From Pueribacillus theae (GTDB lineage: Bacteria; Bacillota; Bacilli; Bacillales; UBA6769): DNA of 64,000 bases. The stretch is taken from positions 33,479-97,478 of the forward strand of contig NZ_QCZG01000009.1 in assembly GCF_003097615.1 (NCBI RefSeq), in the 5' to 3' direction. This document shows positions 48,275-56,287 of this stretch, in pieces (within the stretch, counting starts at the first letter, position 1; each line of letters opens with the position of its first letter). The notes under the pieces were generated by a model. That model was not told the DNA's origin. It searched no databases and saw nothing but the letters and a program-made list of their open reading frames with translations. The position numbers were made by a program, and so were the translations under genes.

Positions 48275-48410
48275 TGTTTCCTTCTCCCATCCAGACTATT
48301 ACTGTCGGCTCTGGAGTTTCACCAGATCCACCGCTTGAAGCGGGTCACGGACTAAGAAGCTTTGAGCTTCATCACCGCCGGTTGGGAATTGCACCCGACC
48401 CCGAAGGAAT
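48275..48410 (-). promoter_or_regulatory. FMN riboswitch (RFN element)
   Basis: On the minus strand the element reads TTCCTTCGGGGTCGGGTGCA, AACCGGCGGTGATGA, a variable arm, GTCCGTGACCC, GGTGGATCTGGTGAAACTCC, AGAGCCGACAGTAATAGTC and TGGATGGGAGAAGGAA. All six conserved RFN stems can be drawn. With FMN bound it should favour the terminator downstream and shut off ribD-E-BA-H. Confidence 0.97.
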
Positions 48411-48832
48411 AGATTATTCTTTTGTCGTTAACTATCGTTTCCTTTAATGGCTAAAAATGGCGCTAAATCAACATTTGTTGAAAAGTTCGTTCTTTTTTTG
48501 ACTGTTTTTTGTTTTGCCGTTTTTTAAAAGTGTCCTACCAAGAAACCAGCCATTTTTTATTGATTATATTTTACCCTTTAAAAAAATAAAAAGCAAGGAG
48601 GTATGCTCCCTGCCCTCCATCAAACCATTTGTTCGGTAAGCCGTTTCAATGTTTGATAATGACGTTCTTTTAAAGTTAAAGCAGCCTATACCGTAAACTA
48701 ATTTCATAGTAGTGTTCAATTTTTAGTTCATAAACCATTATTAACATATTGTCCCTATGTTGATGTATTTGTCCGTTTCCAAAGGAGACATGTAAACATT
48801 TAATGACTAATAAATACTAGGAGGTGAAAATA
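48411..48832. other. Divergent intergenic region before rib operon and cotD-like gene
   Basis: About 420 bases without a supported gene. It is AT-rich and must carry the promoters for the rib leader (minus) and the cotD-like gene (plus). I see only weak candidates (for example TTGATT, 17 bases, ATTAAA on the minus strand near 48450-48475). A small GGAGG/CCTCC hairpin lies near 48597-48620. Confidence 0.4.
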
Positions 48833-49030
48833 ATGTTTCCCCATAACAGACCAATCCATTGTCCTCCAAGATACGTTGTTCACGATCATTTTGTTCGCCG
48901 TCCACAACCGATTATCCATCCCGTTGTTCACGTTAATCGGCTAAACATTGTAGATGTACCTGAACACATTTATAGACCCGTTATGAGAAATGAAATTGTT
49001 GAACACAGACCACCGTTTTGTTGCTGGTGA
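48833..49030 (+). CDS. CotD-family inner spore coat protein
   Basis: The 65 aa protein is rich in His, Pro and Arg and ends in two Cys (PPFCCW). It contains the CotD-like opening of the type HNRPIHCPPRYVVHDHF and repeated HP/VV segments. CotD is a mother-cell-made coat component. The ATG at 48833 follows AGGAGGTG; the GTG at 48824 lies inside that site. It precedes a YjcZ-type and a CotF-type gene, giving a small coat cluster. Confidence 0.82.
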   Translation: MFPHNRPIHCPPRYVVHDHFVRRPQPIIHPVVHVNRLNIVDVPEHIYRPVMRNEIVEHRPPFCCW

Positions 49031-49206
49031 ATTTCTTAAAAATGCATACAGTTATTAAAGTGTGGCATTTGGTATCTACAAGGTGTGCTTTTCGGAATAT
49101 GAAGTCATTCTCTTCTTAAACAGGCTGCTAATTCAAACACATGTCCATTTCATTTACTGTTTTTTTGAATATGATTTAGTAACCTCAAAAAAGGAGGTGT
49201 TGCATT

Positions 49207-49314
49207 GTGAGTGAAGGCGGATACGGACATGGATCAGGATTTGCCTTGATCGTTGTATTGTTCATTCTTTTAATCATTATAGGTGTTTCTTATGTTGGCG
49301 GCGGATATTATTAA
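49207..49314 (+). CDS. YjcZ-family small sporulation protein
   Basis: A 35 aa protein: a glycine-rich head ([11 protein letters not shown]), one hydrophobic helix ([15 protein letters not shown]) and a tail ending YVGGGYY. This is the pattern of the YjcZ/SscA group of very small spore proteins. The start is a GTG with AAAGGAGGTG upstream. A terminator follows directly. Confidence 0.85.
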   Translation: MSEGGYGHGSGFALIVVLFILLIIIGVSYVGGGYY

Positions 49315-49334
49315 TAAAAACTCCACTGCCTCTG

Positions 49335-49366
49335 AAGATCGGTCGATAAGCGACCGGTCTTTTTAT
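49335..49366 (+). terminator. Terminator after the YjcZ-family gene
   Basis: GATCGGTCG/CGACCGGTC with a short loop is followed by TTTTTATAG on the plus strand. Confidence 0.8.
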
Positions 49367-49473
49367 AGTTTGTTTTAATCAATAGTTTACAACTGCATTC
49401 TGCGGACAAATTCCCTTTTATTTCCATAGGCATATGCTATTCCGAACCAATTATTCGGAGAGTGAGGAAATAA

Positions 49474-49962
49474 ATGAAACATTGGAATCAAAAACACTTA
49501 GCTTGGCATGAAACATTGGAGCTGCATGAGCTTGTCGCATTTCAGTCTACCCAACTTGTAGGGTTTAAAAAGAAACTGCCTACCATCAAAAACTCTTCTC
49601 TACGTACCTTATATAGAGAGACTATTCAAAGCATTGAGCAAAATCTGCATGAATTGTTGCAATTTTACCCGTCTGCTTGGTCTATGGATCGCCATTCAAG
49701 TTTTCCGGATATGACCGCTGTTGAAAGCGGCAGTTTACTTGGCTTTTCCAAAGCTGCCGTCAGAAATTACGCTGCAGCAATAACGGAAACAGCTACTCCT
49801 CAACTTAGGGAAACGTTCAAAAGGCACTTACTTAAAGCCATTGATCTACATGGAAGGGTCTTTTATTTTATGTTTTACAACGGCTATTATCCCGCATATG
49901 ATCTTGAGCAATTATTAGCCAACGACGTGAAAATGGCTAAGAATGCTTTAGCTTTTAGGTAA
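49474..49962 (+). CDS. CotF-family spore coat protein
   Basis: The 162 aa helical protein belongs to the coat F group. The features are HETLELHELVAFQSTQLVGFKKKL at the N-terminus and a second half with RHLLKAIDLHGRVFYFMFYNGYYPAYD. It lacks a signal peptide. The upstream sequence CATATGCTA (49431-49439) fits a sigma-K -10 element (CATANNNTA), though I see no matching -35. Its neighbours are also coat genes. Confidence 0.75.
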   Translation: MKHWNQKHLAWHETLELHELVAFQSTQLVGFKKKLPTIKNSSLRTLYRETIQSIEQNLHELLQFYPSAWSMDRHSSFPDMTAVESGSLLGFSKAAVRNYAAAITETATPQLRETFKRHLLKAIDLHGRVFYFMFYNGYYPAYDLEQLLANDVKMAKNALAFR

Positions 49963-50005
49963 TTTCAAGCTCTAATTTGTAAATGATCCGTTGTGGCATG
50001 CATTT

Positions 50006-50197
50006 TTACCGTGCAACAATGATCATTGTGTTCTCATGAATTTGATGGGCGGAAGCATCCATGATTTTTTCAAGGCTATTGCTTACTTTTTGTAAATCAT
50101 CTTTCGATTCAGTGATAAAAACAGGCGCACCCCCGCCCTTAATGTTTTCTTGTTTCATAGTTACAATGGCAACGATTGTTGCTTGCTGCTCCTCCAT
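50006..50197 (-). CDS. Capping complex subunit for YIEGIA
   Basis: The 63 aa protein (MEEQQATIVAIVTMKQ ... HENTMIIVAR) matches the small partner family of the YIEGIA membrane protein. It contains a GGGAPVF loop and two short strands flanking a helix. It starts 11 bases after the YIEGIA gene stop on the same strand. The mechanism is little known; a role in spore envelope or germination has been suggested for the pair. Confidence 0.78.
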   Translation of the reverse strand: MEEQQATIVAIVTMKQENIKGGGAPVFITESKDDLQKVSNSLEKIMDASAHQIHENTMIIVAR

Positions 50198-50208
50198 TTT
50201 CCCAACTC

Positions 50209-51084
50209 CTATTTCCCTTTATTCGCTTCACTTGGCAACCGAATCGCACTGTCAAGCACTGGCACTTGCTCCAAAACCGTTTTGATTTGATGAAAATCCC
50301 TTTCTTCAGGCATAAGGAATAAACCTATTCTTCCATCCTTCATTTTACGTTTTGAAAGGGGAACAATATCCGGCTCGCCTGAGTCAAGGTAAACACCAAG
50401 AACATTCGCAACATGGTGCAGCATCGCTTGGCGCTGGCCAAGATTGGATAAAATAAGGACACTATTTTCATTTTTTGGGGTGGCGATCACTCCAACTGCC
50501 CGTTCCAGAATTAATTTTCTACTTTCTTCAAGCCCAACGTTTTTAATATGAATATCACCAACATATAAATTTGGGCCTTCAAACCGTATCTCACCTTCTG
50601 AAAAATCAGCAACCGCTTTTAATACTTTTCCAGACATGTTGAATTTCACGATAATAAGCATGATAATCCCGCTAATTATCCCTAACCAAGGTTTAAACAC
50701 GCTGAAAAAAGTAGTTACAAGCGCTGTAAACATGACGAGGTAATTCCGGCTTTCAAATGCTTGGGCCATCCCTTCAATAAACGGAGAGCCTCGTTTAACC
50801 AATTCAAATGTATCGACTTTCTCAAGCGTTTCTCTTTCCATCTTACGGACTTCCCGAAATTGTGTCGCTGCCAATCCTAGGAAGGTGACTGCCGTCCAAT
50901 CCGATTCCAAGACAGCGGGTACAGCGACAGCACCTATAAAAGATGCGATAAATCCAAATGAAATATGAATAATTCTTCCTTGCGGGTATGTAGGATATTG
51001 ACGAAAATCTGTACGTAATAAAACAGCTCTTGCGATGCAGCCAAACACGATTCCAATAGTGACGGCCAATAAATACGTATCCAT
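50209..51084 (-). CDS. YIEGIA-family membrane protein (SeaA/YphB-like)
   Basis: The 291 aa protein has about five membrane helices in its N-terminal 165 residues and a soluble C-terminal domain. Its name motif appears as SPFIEGMAQAF (near residue 100). The ATG at 51084 has AAGGGGGCG upstream. In B. subtilis the gene lies next to der and yphA; here it has moved, together with its small partner, to sit between the coat cluster and ppiB. Confidence 0.82.
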   Translation of the reverse strand: MDTYLLAVTIGIVFGCIARAVLLRTDFRQYPTYPQGRIIHISFGFIASFIGAVAVPAVLESDWTAVTFLGLAATQFREVRKMERETLEKVDTFELVKRGSPFIEGMAQAFESRNYLVMFTALVTTFFSVFKPWLGIISGIIMLIIVKFNMSGKVLKAVADFSEGEIRFEGPNLYVGDIHIKNVGLEESRKLILERAVGVIATPKNENSVLILSNLGQRQAMLHHVANVLGVYLDSGEPDIVPLSKRKMKDGRIGLFLMPEERDFHQIKTVLEQVPVLDSAIRLPSEANKGK

Positions 51085-51151
51085 ATTCGCCCCCTTAGAA
51101 TGAAAGCATATTTTTATGTTAACCATTCTTTGGAAAAATATAATCAAATAA

Positions 51152-51192
51152 AAATAGCCGCAAACCTTAATATTTAAGGTTTACGGCTATTT
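51152..51192 (-). terminator. ppiB terminator
   Basis: AATAGCCG.AAACCTTAA and its complement form a 17-bp stem followed by TTTTTATTTG on the minus strand. Confidence 0.85.
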
Positions 51193-51198
51193 GTATCC

Positions 51199-51636
51199 TT
51201 ACTCTTCATCCCAAACAGAGACTTCTTTCATCACATCGCCTTGTTTGATTCTTAGCACAGTATCCATTCCATCTATGACTTGCCCGAACACAGTATGGAC
51301 ACCGTCCAAATGAGGCTGAGGTTCATGAACGATAAAGAACTGGCTTCCGCCTGTATCTTTCCCGGCATGCGCCATCGATAAAGCGCCGGCTACATGTTTA
51401 TGCGGGTTGCCTTCTGTTTCGCACTTAATTGTATAACCCGGCCCTCCGGCTCCCGTTCCAGTTGGATCGCCTCCTTGGGCGACAAATCCAGGAATCACGC
51501 GATGAAATGTTACACCGTTATAAAAATCAGAATTCGCAAGCTTTTCAAAGTTTGCAACAGTGTTAGGAGCTTCTTCAGGAAAAAACTCAATGATAATTTG
51601 CTCCCCGTTTTCAAATTCAATTTTACCTTTTTTCAT
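51199..51636 (-). CDS. ppiB: Peptidyl-prolyl cis-trans isomerase B (cyclophilin)
   Basis: PpiB speeds proline isomerisation during protein folding. The 145 aa product has the cyclophilin signatures [32 protein letters not shown], then [18 protein letters not shown] and [14 protein letters not shown] start at the ATG at 51636, with GGAGG 8 nt upstream. The 40 residues upstream in the open frame are not conserved in the family. There is no signal peptide. Confidence 0.94.
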   Translation of the reverse strand: MKKGKIEFENGEQIIIEFFPEEAPNTVANFEKLANSDFYNGVTFHRVIPGFVAQGGDPTGTGAGGPGYTIKCETEGNPHKHVAGALSMAHAGKDTGGSQFFIVHEPQPHLDGVHTVFGQVIDGMDTVLRIKQGDVMKEVSVWDEE

Positions 51637-51976
51637 GATCATTTCCTCCAATTTTGCAGTTTGCATTTTTAGTTTACTTGAAGAGGGTGAAACAAGCAAA
51701 AATGGGAGCGTAGAGGCTACCCCGAATTTTAGCGGCTGATTGAACAACATCTTCAAGAATTTGTGAGTGGATTTTTAAGAGGCGAGTCGTGAGAAAGCAA
51801 ATCTTCGTAGTTCTCTTTTAATAATGAGTTGGATTCCCCATTTTCAATGAAAACAACAGCTTTATGGAAAGATGGCTGCTATGATTAATCATGCTTGTAC
51901 CGTGTAATTGCATGTTTTTCCCCGCTTCCTATTGCTGCAAATTACATGTAATGATTCGCTTTAATGTACCACAAAA

Positions 51977-51999
51977 AACGACCGAATACAAATTCGGTC
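51977..51999 (-). terminator. spoVA-operon terminator
   Basis: GACCGAAT/ATTCGGTC with a short loop is followed by GTTTTTTG on the minus strand, 5 bases after the spoVAF stop. Confidence 0.85.
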
Positions 52000-52003
52000 A
52001 TTG

Positions 52004-53452
52004 TTATTTCTTCGCATTTTGTGGGTGCAGTATGCTTGGGCGACGTTTCTTATAAGGCTCCGCGATTCGAATTAAAACATTTAAAAACGCACTTAAATTA
52101 AATGGAATAAACGGCCATAAATAAGGTGTGTTTAAATTTTTAAGTTTTACTAAATAAACGATGACGAGGGTTGAAGCTATTACTAAACCTGGCAGCTTAA
52201 AAGCAAGGACAGCCAACAGCAAAAATAAGCGTACAAGCTTATTCGCTACACTAAGTTCATAACTTGGCGTAGCATAGGTTCCAATTGCTGCAATCGCCAC
52301 ATACAAAACGACTTCTGGAACAAACAGGCCTACATCAATGGCGATTTGGCCAATCATAACAGCTGCGATTAATCCCATTGCCGTTGCTAGAGGTGTAGGG
52401 GTATGTATTGAAGCCATTCTCAGAAGATCGATCCCGTAATCTGCAATCAAAAGCTGCAAGATGATCGGAATTTTAGAATCTTTATTCGGGCCGATAAAAT
52501 CAATTTCTTTTGGAAGCAAATTTGGATCAAGTACATAAAGATACCACAAAGGAAGCAAAAAAATAGAGGCAAATACCCCGATAAATCGCACCCAACGCAG
52601 AAATGCACCGATACCGGGAGTCTGTCTATATTCTTCGGCATGCTGCAAATGGTGAAAAAAGGTCGTTGGAATAATGATCGCGCTTGGTGACGTATCAACG
52701 ATCAGCATGACATGCCCTTCAAGAATATGGACAGACGCTACGTCTGGTCTTTCCGTATACCTTACGAGCGGGAATGGATTCCAGCCTTGCTTCATGATAT
52801 ACTCTTCAACCGCTCTGTCCGCCATCGGAATACCGTCTGTTTTGATTCCGGCAAGTTCCTTTTTAACCAAATCGACCAAACCAGGATCGGCAACATCTTT
52901 AAGATAAGAAATACAAACATCTGTTTTTGATCGTTCACCAACCTGAACCATTTCATTTCGAAGATTTTCATCCCGGATTCTACGACGGATTAAAGCCGTA
53001 TTTTCAACGATATTCTCTGTAAATCCGTCCCTGGCTCCCCGGATAACCTTCTCCGTGTCAGGTTCTTCAGGTTGCCTTCCTGGATATTGGCGGGCATCAA
53101 TAATAAAGCATTCTGGCTCCCCATCAACAAATATGAGTAACAATCCACTTAATAAACGATCGATCGCTTCATCAAATTTATTTGTCGTTTCCACTTGCTG
53201 ATGCGGTAAATTATGCTGGAGAAAGTCGTGTATTGACCCATCATTGCTTTCATTAACATTCGCAAATAAATCCATAACCATTTCCGCAAAACATAGTCCT
53301 GTTACGTAATAAATTAAAACATTTCTTTCACCATATTTAAAAGTTCGAGATCCTACATCAAAGCTAACACCATCGCCAAGGCGATTTTTAAGATAAGCCT
53401 CGTTCTCGTGCAAATTCTTTCTTATGTTTTCTTTTTTATTCAATGATGGCAC
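52004..53452 (-). CDS. spoVAF: Stage V sporulation protein AF
   Basis: SpoVAF is a GerA-type A-subunit homologue made in the forespore and linked to germination. The 482 aa product has a large N-terminal soluble domain (about 1-270) and about five membrane helices (about 285-445). It shows the conserved segments RRRIRDENLRNEMVQVG and SIHTPTPLATAMGLIAAVMIGQIA. It directly follows spoVAB, with no spoVAC, AD or AE between. Confidence 0.93.
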   Translation of the reverse strand: MPSLNKKENIRKNLHENEAYLKNRLGDGVSFDVGSRTFKYGERNVLIYYVTGLCFAEMVMDLFANVNESNDGSIHDFLQHNLPHQQVETTNKFDEAIDRLLSGLLLIFVDGEPECFIIDARQYPGRQPEEPDTEKVIRGARDGFTENIVENTALIRRRIRDENLRNEMVQVGERSKTDVCISYLKDVADPGLVDLVKKELAGIKTDGIPMADRAVEEYIMKQGWNPFPLVRYTERPDVASVHILEGHVMLIVDTSPSAIIIPTTFFHHLQHAEEYRQTPGIGAFLRWVRFIGVFASIFLLPLWYLYVLDPNLLPKEIDFIGPNKDSKIPIILQLLIADYGIDLLRMASIHTPTPLATAMGLIAAVMIGQIAIDVGLFVPEVVLYVAIAAIGTYATPSYELSVANKLVRLFLLLAVLAFKLPGLVIASTLVIVYLVKLKNLNTPYLWPFIPFNLSAFLNVLIRIAEPYKKRRPSILHPQNAKK

Positions 53453-53462
53453 CTCGCTTCAT

Positions 53463-53885
53463 TTAAAATTTCACAAAAAATAGCCATTGAAATAATGATC
53501 CAATCATTTTCCCAAACACGATGGCCATAAGTAATCCTGTTAAAGCTTCCTCAATCCCAATTCGTTTGGAAAGGATCGGCATCACATTCAAAACTTCAAA
53601 TAATGCCGCTGCAAGCATTCCGACAAAAATACCACAGAACAGCCCGATGGCAAGTAATAGGAATGCAGGTAAATGAAACGAGATGTCTCTTAAATACATT
53701 AAGCTGAAACCAACTGCCCCTAAAGAGACCGCCCATTCGTAATGACGTAAAAATGGCAATGTTTTCGTTAAATGAATTAACCTTGGAATAACGCCTAAAA
53801 CGGTTAAGAACGCGACAAAACCACTGCCAACCGCTATCCCACCCGCTAAACCGATAAAAATTACAAAAAGGACTGTAAGTGCCAT
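53463..53885 (-). CDS. spoVAB: Stage V sporulation protein AB
   Basis: SpoVAB is a 140 aa membrane protein with four to five helices. Its GSGFVAFLTVLGVIPRL and CGIFVGMLAAALFEVLNVMPILSKRIG segments match SpoVAB rather than SpoVAC or SpoVAE. In B. subtilis the second gene of the operon is this one, followed by AC. Here spoVAF follows 10 bases after its stop. It begins 1 base after the spoVAA stop. Confidence 0.9.
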   Translation of the reverse strand: MALTVLFVIFIGLAGGIAVGSGFVAFLTVLGVIPRLIHLTKTLPFLRHYEWAVSLGAVGFSLMYLRDISFHLPAFLLLAIGLFCGIFVGMLAAALFEVLNVMPILSKRIGIEEALTGLLMAIVFGKMIGSLFQWLFFVKF

Positions 53886-53886
53886 T

Positions 53887-54501
53887 TCAATTTTTCTCGT
53901 TTTCTTTTTGACCTTCAGTCAAAATCAAATATTGGTTGAGATCTTGTTCATATTTAAACATTTCAATCTCTAAGGGACTTGGTTCTTCATTGAATTTCTT
54001 CTTAAATAAGTGATTAAAAAATAAAATCATCCCGATTCCTAATCCGATTGAATAAGGGACTTGGAGTAAAAGCGGGAAATCATTCTCTTTTCCCGTGATC
54101 ATTTCATACAGTTTCTGCTGGACTGCCAACATGCTGACATCTTCGTGAAAATTCATGATGGTAAGCCCGCTCCCGAAAAAGAGCAATAGCCAAACAAAAA
54201 TAAAAAGAGGAATAGAATGCCTTTTCTTTTGTTCTTTTACTCGTACGATTGTTTGGGATGGTCCAATCGATTCGATATCCAAATTAGGAAAATGATTTCC
54301 GATAATGGCTATAATTCTCATTAAGTCAATAATAATGACATTATTGTCCTCTTCTTTCACAATATGAGCCGGCAATTCGGCAATTTTTTCACATAATGGC
54401 TCATTGCCAATGAGGTATGCTGTCTGTCCAATCGAAATCGTTTGATTTAATTCGGCATCGATACGTGGTTTCATTTTAATATAGATGGCTCTCACGTCCA
54501 C
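53887..54501 (-). CDS. spoVAA: Stage V sporulation protein AA
   Basis: SpoVAA is the first product of the operon, involved in dipicolinic acid movement. The 204 aa product has an N-terminal soluble domain (about 1-90) and two membrane helices (about 95-115 and 145-165). A charged tail follows. The start is a GTG preceded by GGGGTTGAGG. A near-consensus sigma-G promoter lies 39-69 bases upstream, so it is expressed in the forespore after sigF has acted. Confidence 0.9.
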   Translation of the reverse strand: MDVRAIYIKMKPRIDAELNQTISIGQTAYLIGNEPLCEKIAELPAHIVKEEDNNVIIIDLMRIIAIIGNHFPNLDIESIGPSQTIVRVKEQKKRHSIPLFIFVWLLLFFGSGLTIMNFHEDVSMLAVQQKLYEMITGKENDFPLLLQVPYSIGLGIGMILFFNHLFKKKFNEEPSPLEIEMFKYEQDLNQYLILTEGQKENEKN

Positions 54502-54539
54502 TGCCTCAACCCCTTAAATCGTCACAGTTTACTTGATGG

Positions 54540-54570
54540 TAGTATGCGAATGTTGGTATTTCTTTATTCA
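54540..54570 (-). promoter_or_regulatory. Sigma-G promoter of spoVA operon
   Basis: On the minus strand TGAATA (54565-54570), 18 bases, then CATACTA (54540-54546). Both elements and the spacing fit the sigma-G consensus (gHATR, 18, CATWHTA). Confidence 0.8.
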
Positions 54571-54597
54571 ATTTGTTTCTCGTCCTGCTGTTAAAAT

Positions 54598-54636
54598 TAA
54601 AAATCAGACGGGTCTATTCTCCCATCTGATTTTTAA
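54598..54636 (-). terminator. sigF terminator
   Basis: AAAAATCAGA.GGG pairs with CCC.TCTGATTTTT, reaching into the sigF 3' end and followed by AATTTT on the minus strand. Confidence 0.75.
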
Positions 54637-55375
54637 TTTCCAATAATATTTTCTTTTCTAATCGAGAAACTTGTACTTGCGATATTCCTAGCCTTTCAGC
54701 AACTTCCGATTGTGTTTGATCCTTGTAATACCTTAAGAAAACAATAAGCCTTTCCCGTTCATTTAATCGGTCAATCGCTTCTTTTAGAGCAATTTTATCA
54801 AACCATTTTCCATCAGATGAATGATCTGCGATTTGATCGATTAATGTAATCGGATCTCCGTCATTTTCATAAACCGTTTCATGAATCGAAGTAGGAGTAC
54901 GTGTCGCTTCTTGGGCCAAAGTAACTTCTTCGGGTGGGATGTCTAAATAATCCGCTATTTCATGAACGGTCGGCACCCTTCCTTTTTGTTTTGACAGTTC
55001 ATCCCTCGCCCGCCGGATTTTATTGCCGGTTTCCTTTAAAGATCGGCTTACTTTCACTGTCCCATCGTCCCGTATAAAGCGCTGGATCTCTCCAATGATC
55101 ATCGGGACAGCATATGTTGAAAATTTAACATCATATGACAAATCGAACTTATCAACAGATTTTAATAAACCGATTGCACCAATCTGAAAGAGATCATCAG
55201 GCTCGTAACCGCGATTGATAAATCGTTGGACAACTGACCATACGAGCCGCATATTTTTTTGTACGATAAGATCCCTTGCGGACGTATCGCCATTCTGGCT
55301 CTTTTTTATCAGTTCTTTTATTTCGCTGTCTTTTAAGTACGATTCGTGATTATCATTTTTTACTTCGACATCCAT
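54614..55375 (-). CDS. sigF: Forespore RNA polymerase sigma factor F
   Basis: Sigma-F is the first compartment-specific sigma factor, active in the forespore once SpoIIAB releases it. The 253 aa product contains regions 2 (YEPDDLFQIGAIGLLKSVDKFD, FSTYAVPMIIGEIQRFIRDD), 3 and 4 (SEVAERLGISQVQVSRLEKKIL). It is the third gene of the spoIIA operon. Confidence 0.98.
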   Translation of the reverse strand: MDVEVKNDNHESYLKDSEIKELIKKSQNGDTSARDLIVQKNMRLVWSVVQRFINRGYEPDDLFQIGAIGLLKSVDKFDLSYDVKFSTYAVPMIIGEIQRFIRDDGTVKVSRSLKETGNKIRRARDELSKQKGRVPTVHEIADYLDIPPEEVTLAQEATRTPTSIHETVYENDGDPITLIDQIADHSSDGKWFDKIALKEAIDRLNERERLIVFLRYYKDQTQSEVAERLGISQVQVSRLEKKILLEIKNQMGE

Positions 55376-55387
55376 AAGTCGTACTCC

Positions 55388-55831
55388 TTAATTAAATAAC
55401 GCTTTATTTTTTGATAAATATTTTGTTAAGTAAATCGTTGTCCCTTTATTCACATTGGATTCGACTTTCAGCTCATCCATGAAGTTCTCCATGATCGTAA
55501 ATCCCATTCCCGAGCGCTCCAACTCAGGTTTTGATGTATAGAGCGGCTGGCGTGCTTCCTCAAGATTGGGAATGCCTACTCCTTCGTCCTTAATGACAAT
55601 GGACACTTTATTTTCTTTCTCAATCGTAACTTCAATGAATACTTCCCCATCTGGATTGTTTTCATAACCATGAATAATTGCATTTGTAACAGCTTCAGAC
55701 ACGACAGTTTTGATTTCTGTCATTTCATCCATTGTCGGATCAAGTTGTGTAATAAACGCAGCAACAGTTACTCTTGCGAAAGATTCATTTTCACTTAAAG
55801 CGGAAAATTGCAATTTCATCTTATTTTTCAT
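55388..55831 (-). CDS. spoIIAB: Anti-sigma F factor SpoIIAB
   Basis: SpoIIAB is both the anti-sigma factor that holds sigma-F and the kinase of SpoIIAA. The 147 aa GHKL-type ATPase has [14 protein letters not shown] (N box), [14 protein letters not shown] (G1 box) and [15 protein letters not shown] (G2 box). It starts 1 base from the spoIIAA stop region, as in other Bacillus. Confidence 0.98.
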   Translation of the reverse strand: MKNKMKLQFSALSENESFARVTVAAFITQLDPTMDEMTEIKTVVSEAVTNAIIHGYENNPDGEVFIEVTIEKENKVSIVIKDEGVGIPNLEEARQPLYTSKPELERSGMGFTIMENFMDELKVESNVNKGTTIYLTKYLSKNKALFN

Positions 55832-56182
55832 TTACGCCACCCCCAACGTTTGCAATGCATTTCTCTCGTTTTTTTCTAAGCGAATAATTTTGAATAATCC
55901 GCTCATCTCAAACAAACGTTTTATAGGCGGCGAGATTGCACACACGATCATTTCGCCGTTGCGGTTTTTTATTTTTTTGTATCTTCCTAAAATCACACCT
56001 AGCCCTGAACTATCCATAAATGTCAGAGTTTCTAGGTTTAATACAATATGGCGGATGTCGTTTCCATCCAATTGGGTTTCTATTTTTTCCCGCAGGAGCT
56101 CCGCGGTATGATGATCGAGTTCCCCTTCAAGGCGAACGAGTAAAACGGTCTTTTTAATTTCAAGCGCGATTTTAAGACCCAC
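55832..56182 (-). CDS. spoIIAA: Anti-anti-sigma factor SpoIIAA
   Basis: SpoIIAA frees sigma-F by binding SpoIIAB after SpoIIE removes its phosphate. The 116 aa STAS-domain product has the phosphorylated Ser in [16 protein letters not shown] (near residue 57). I start at the GTG at 56182 because AAGGAGG is 8 bases before it and the length then matches B. subtilis (117 aa). An ATG 21 bases upstream would overlap the ribosome site. Confidence 0.95.
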   Translation of the reverse strand: MGLKIALEIKKTVLLVRLEGELDHHTAELLREKIETQLDGNDIRHIVLNLETLTFMDSSGLGVILGRYKKIKNRNGEMIVCAISPPIKRLFEMSGLFKIIRLEKNERNALQTLGVA

Positions 56183-56218
56183 TTTTGATTCCTCCTTATG
56201 CAATCGTCTAGTGAGTCT

Positions 56219-56245
56219 TTTTCGCTATTTTATTTTTAATTCCTT
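56219..56245 (-). promoter_or_regulatory. Sigma-H-like promoter of spoIIA
   Basis: AAGGAATT (56238-56245), 12 bases, then GCGAAAA (56219-56225) on the minus strand. This is close to the sigma-H pattern (RnAGGAwWW, 11-12, RnnGAAT), and sigma-H is known to drive spoIIA in B. subtilis. Confidence 0.5.
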
Positions 56246-56287
56246 CTTGTTGACAAAACTAGTGAAGAACCCAATAAATTCGTCAAA

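Noticed and set aside
48256..48447. Open frame of 63 codons on the plus strand over the rib leader
   Set aside because: It is the complement of the FMN riboswitch.
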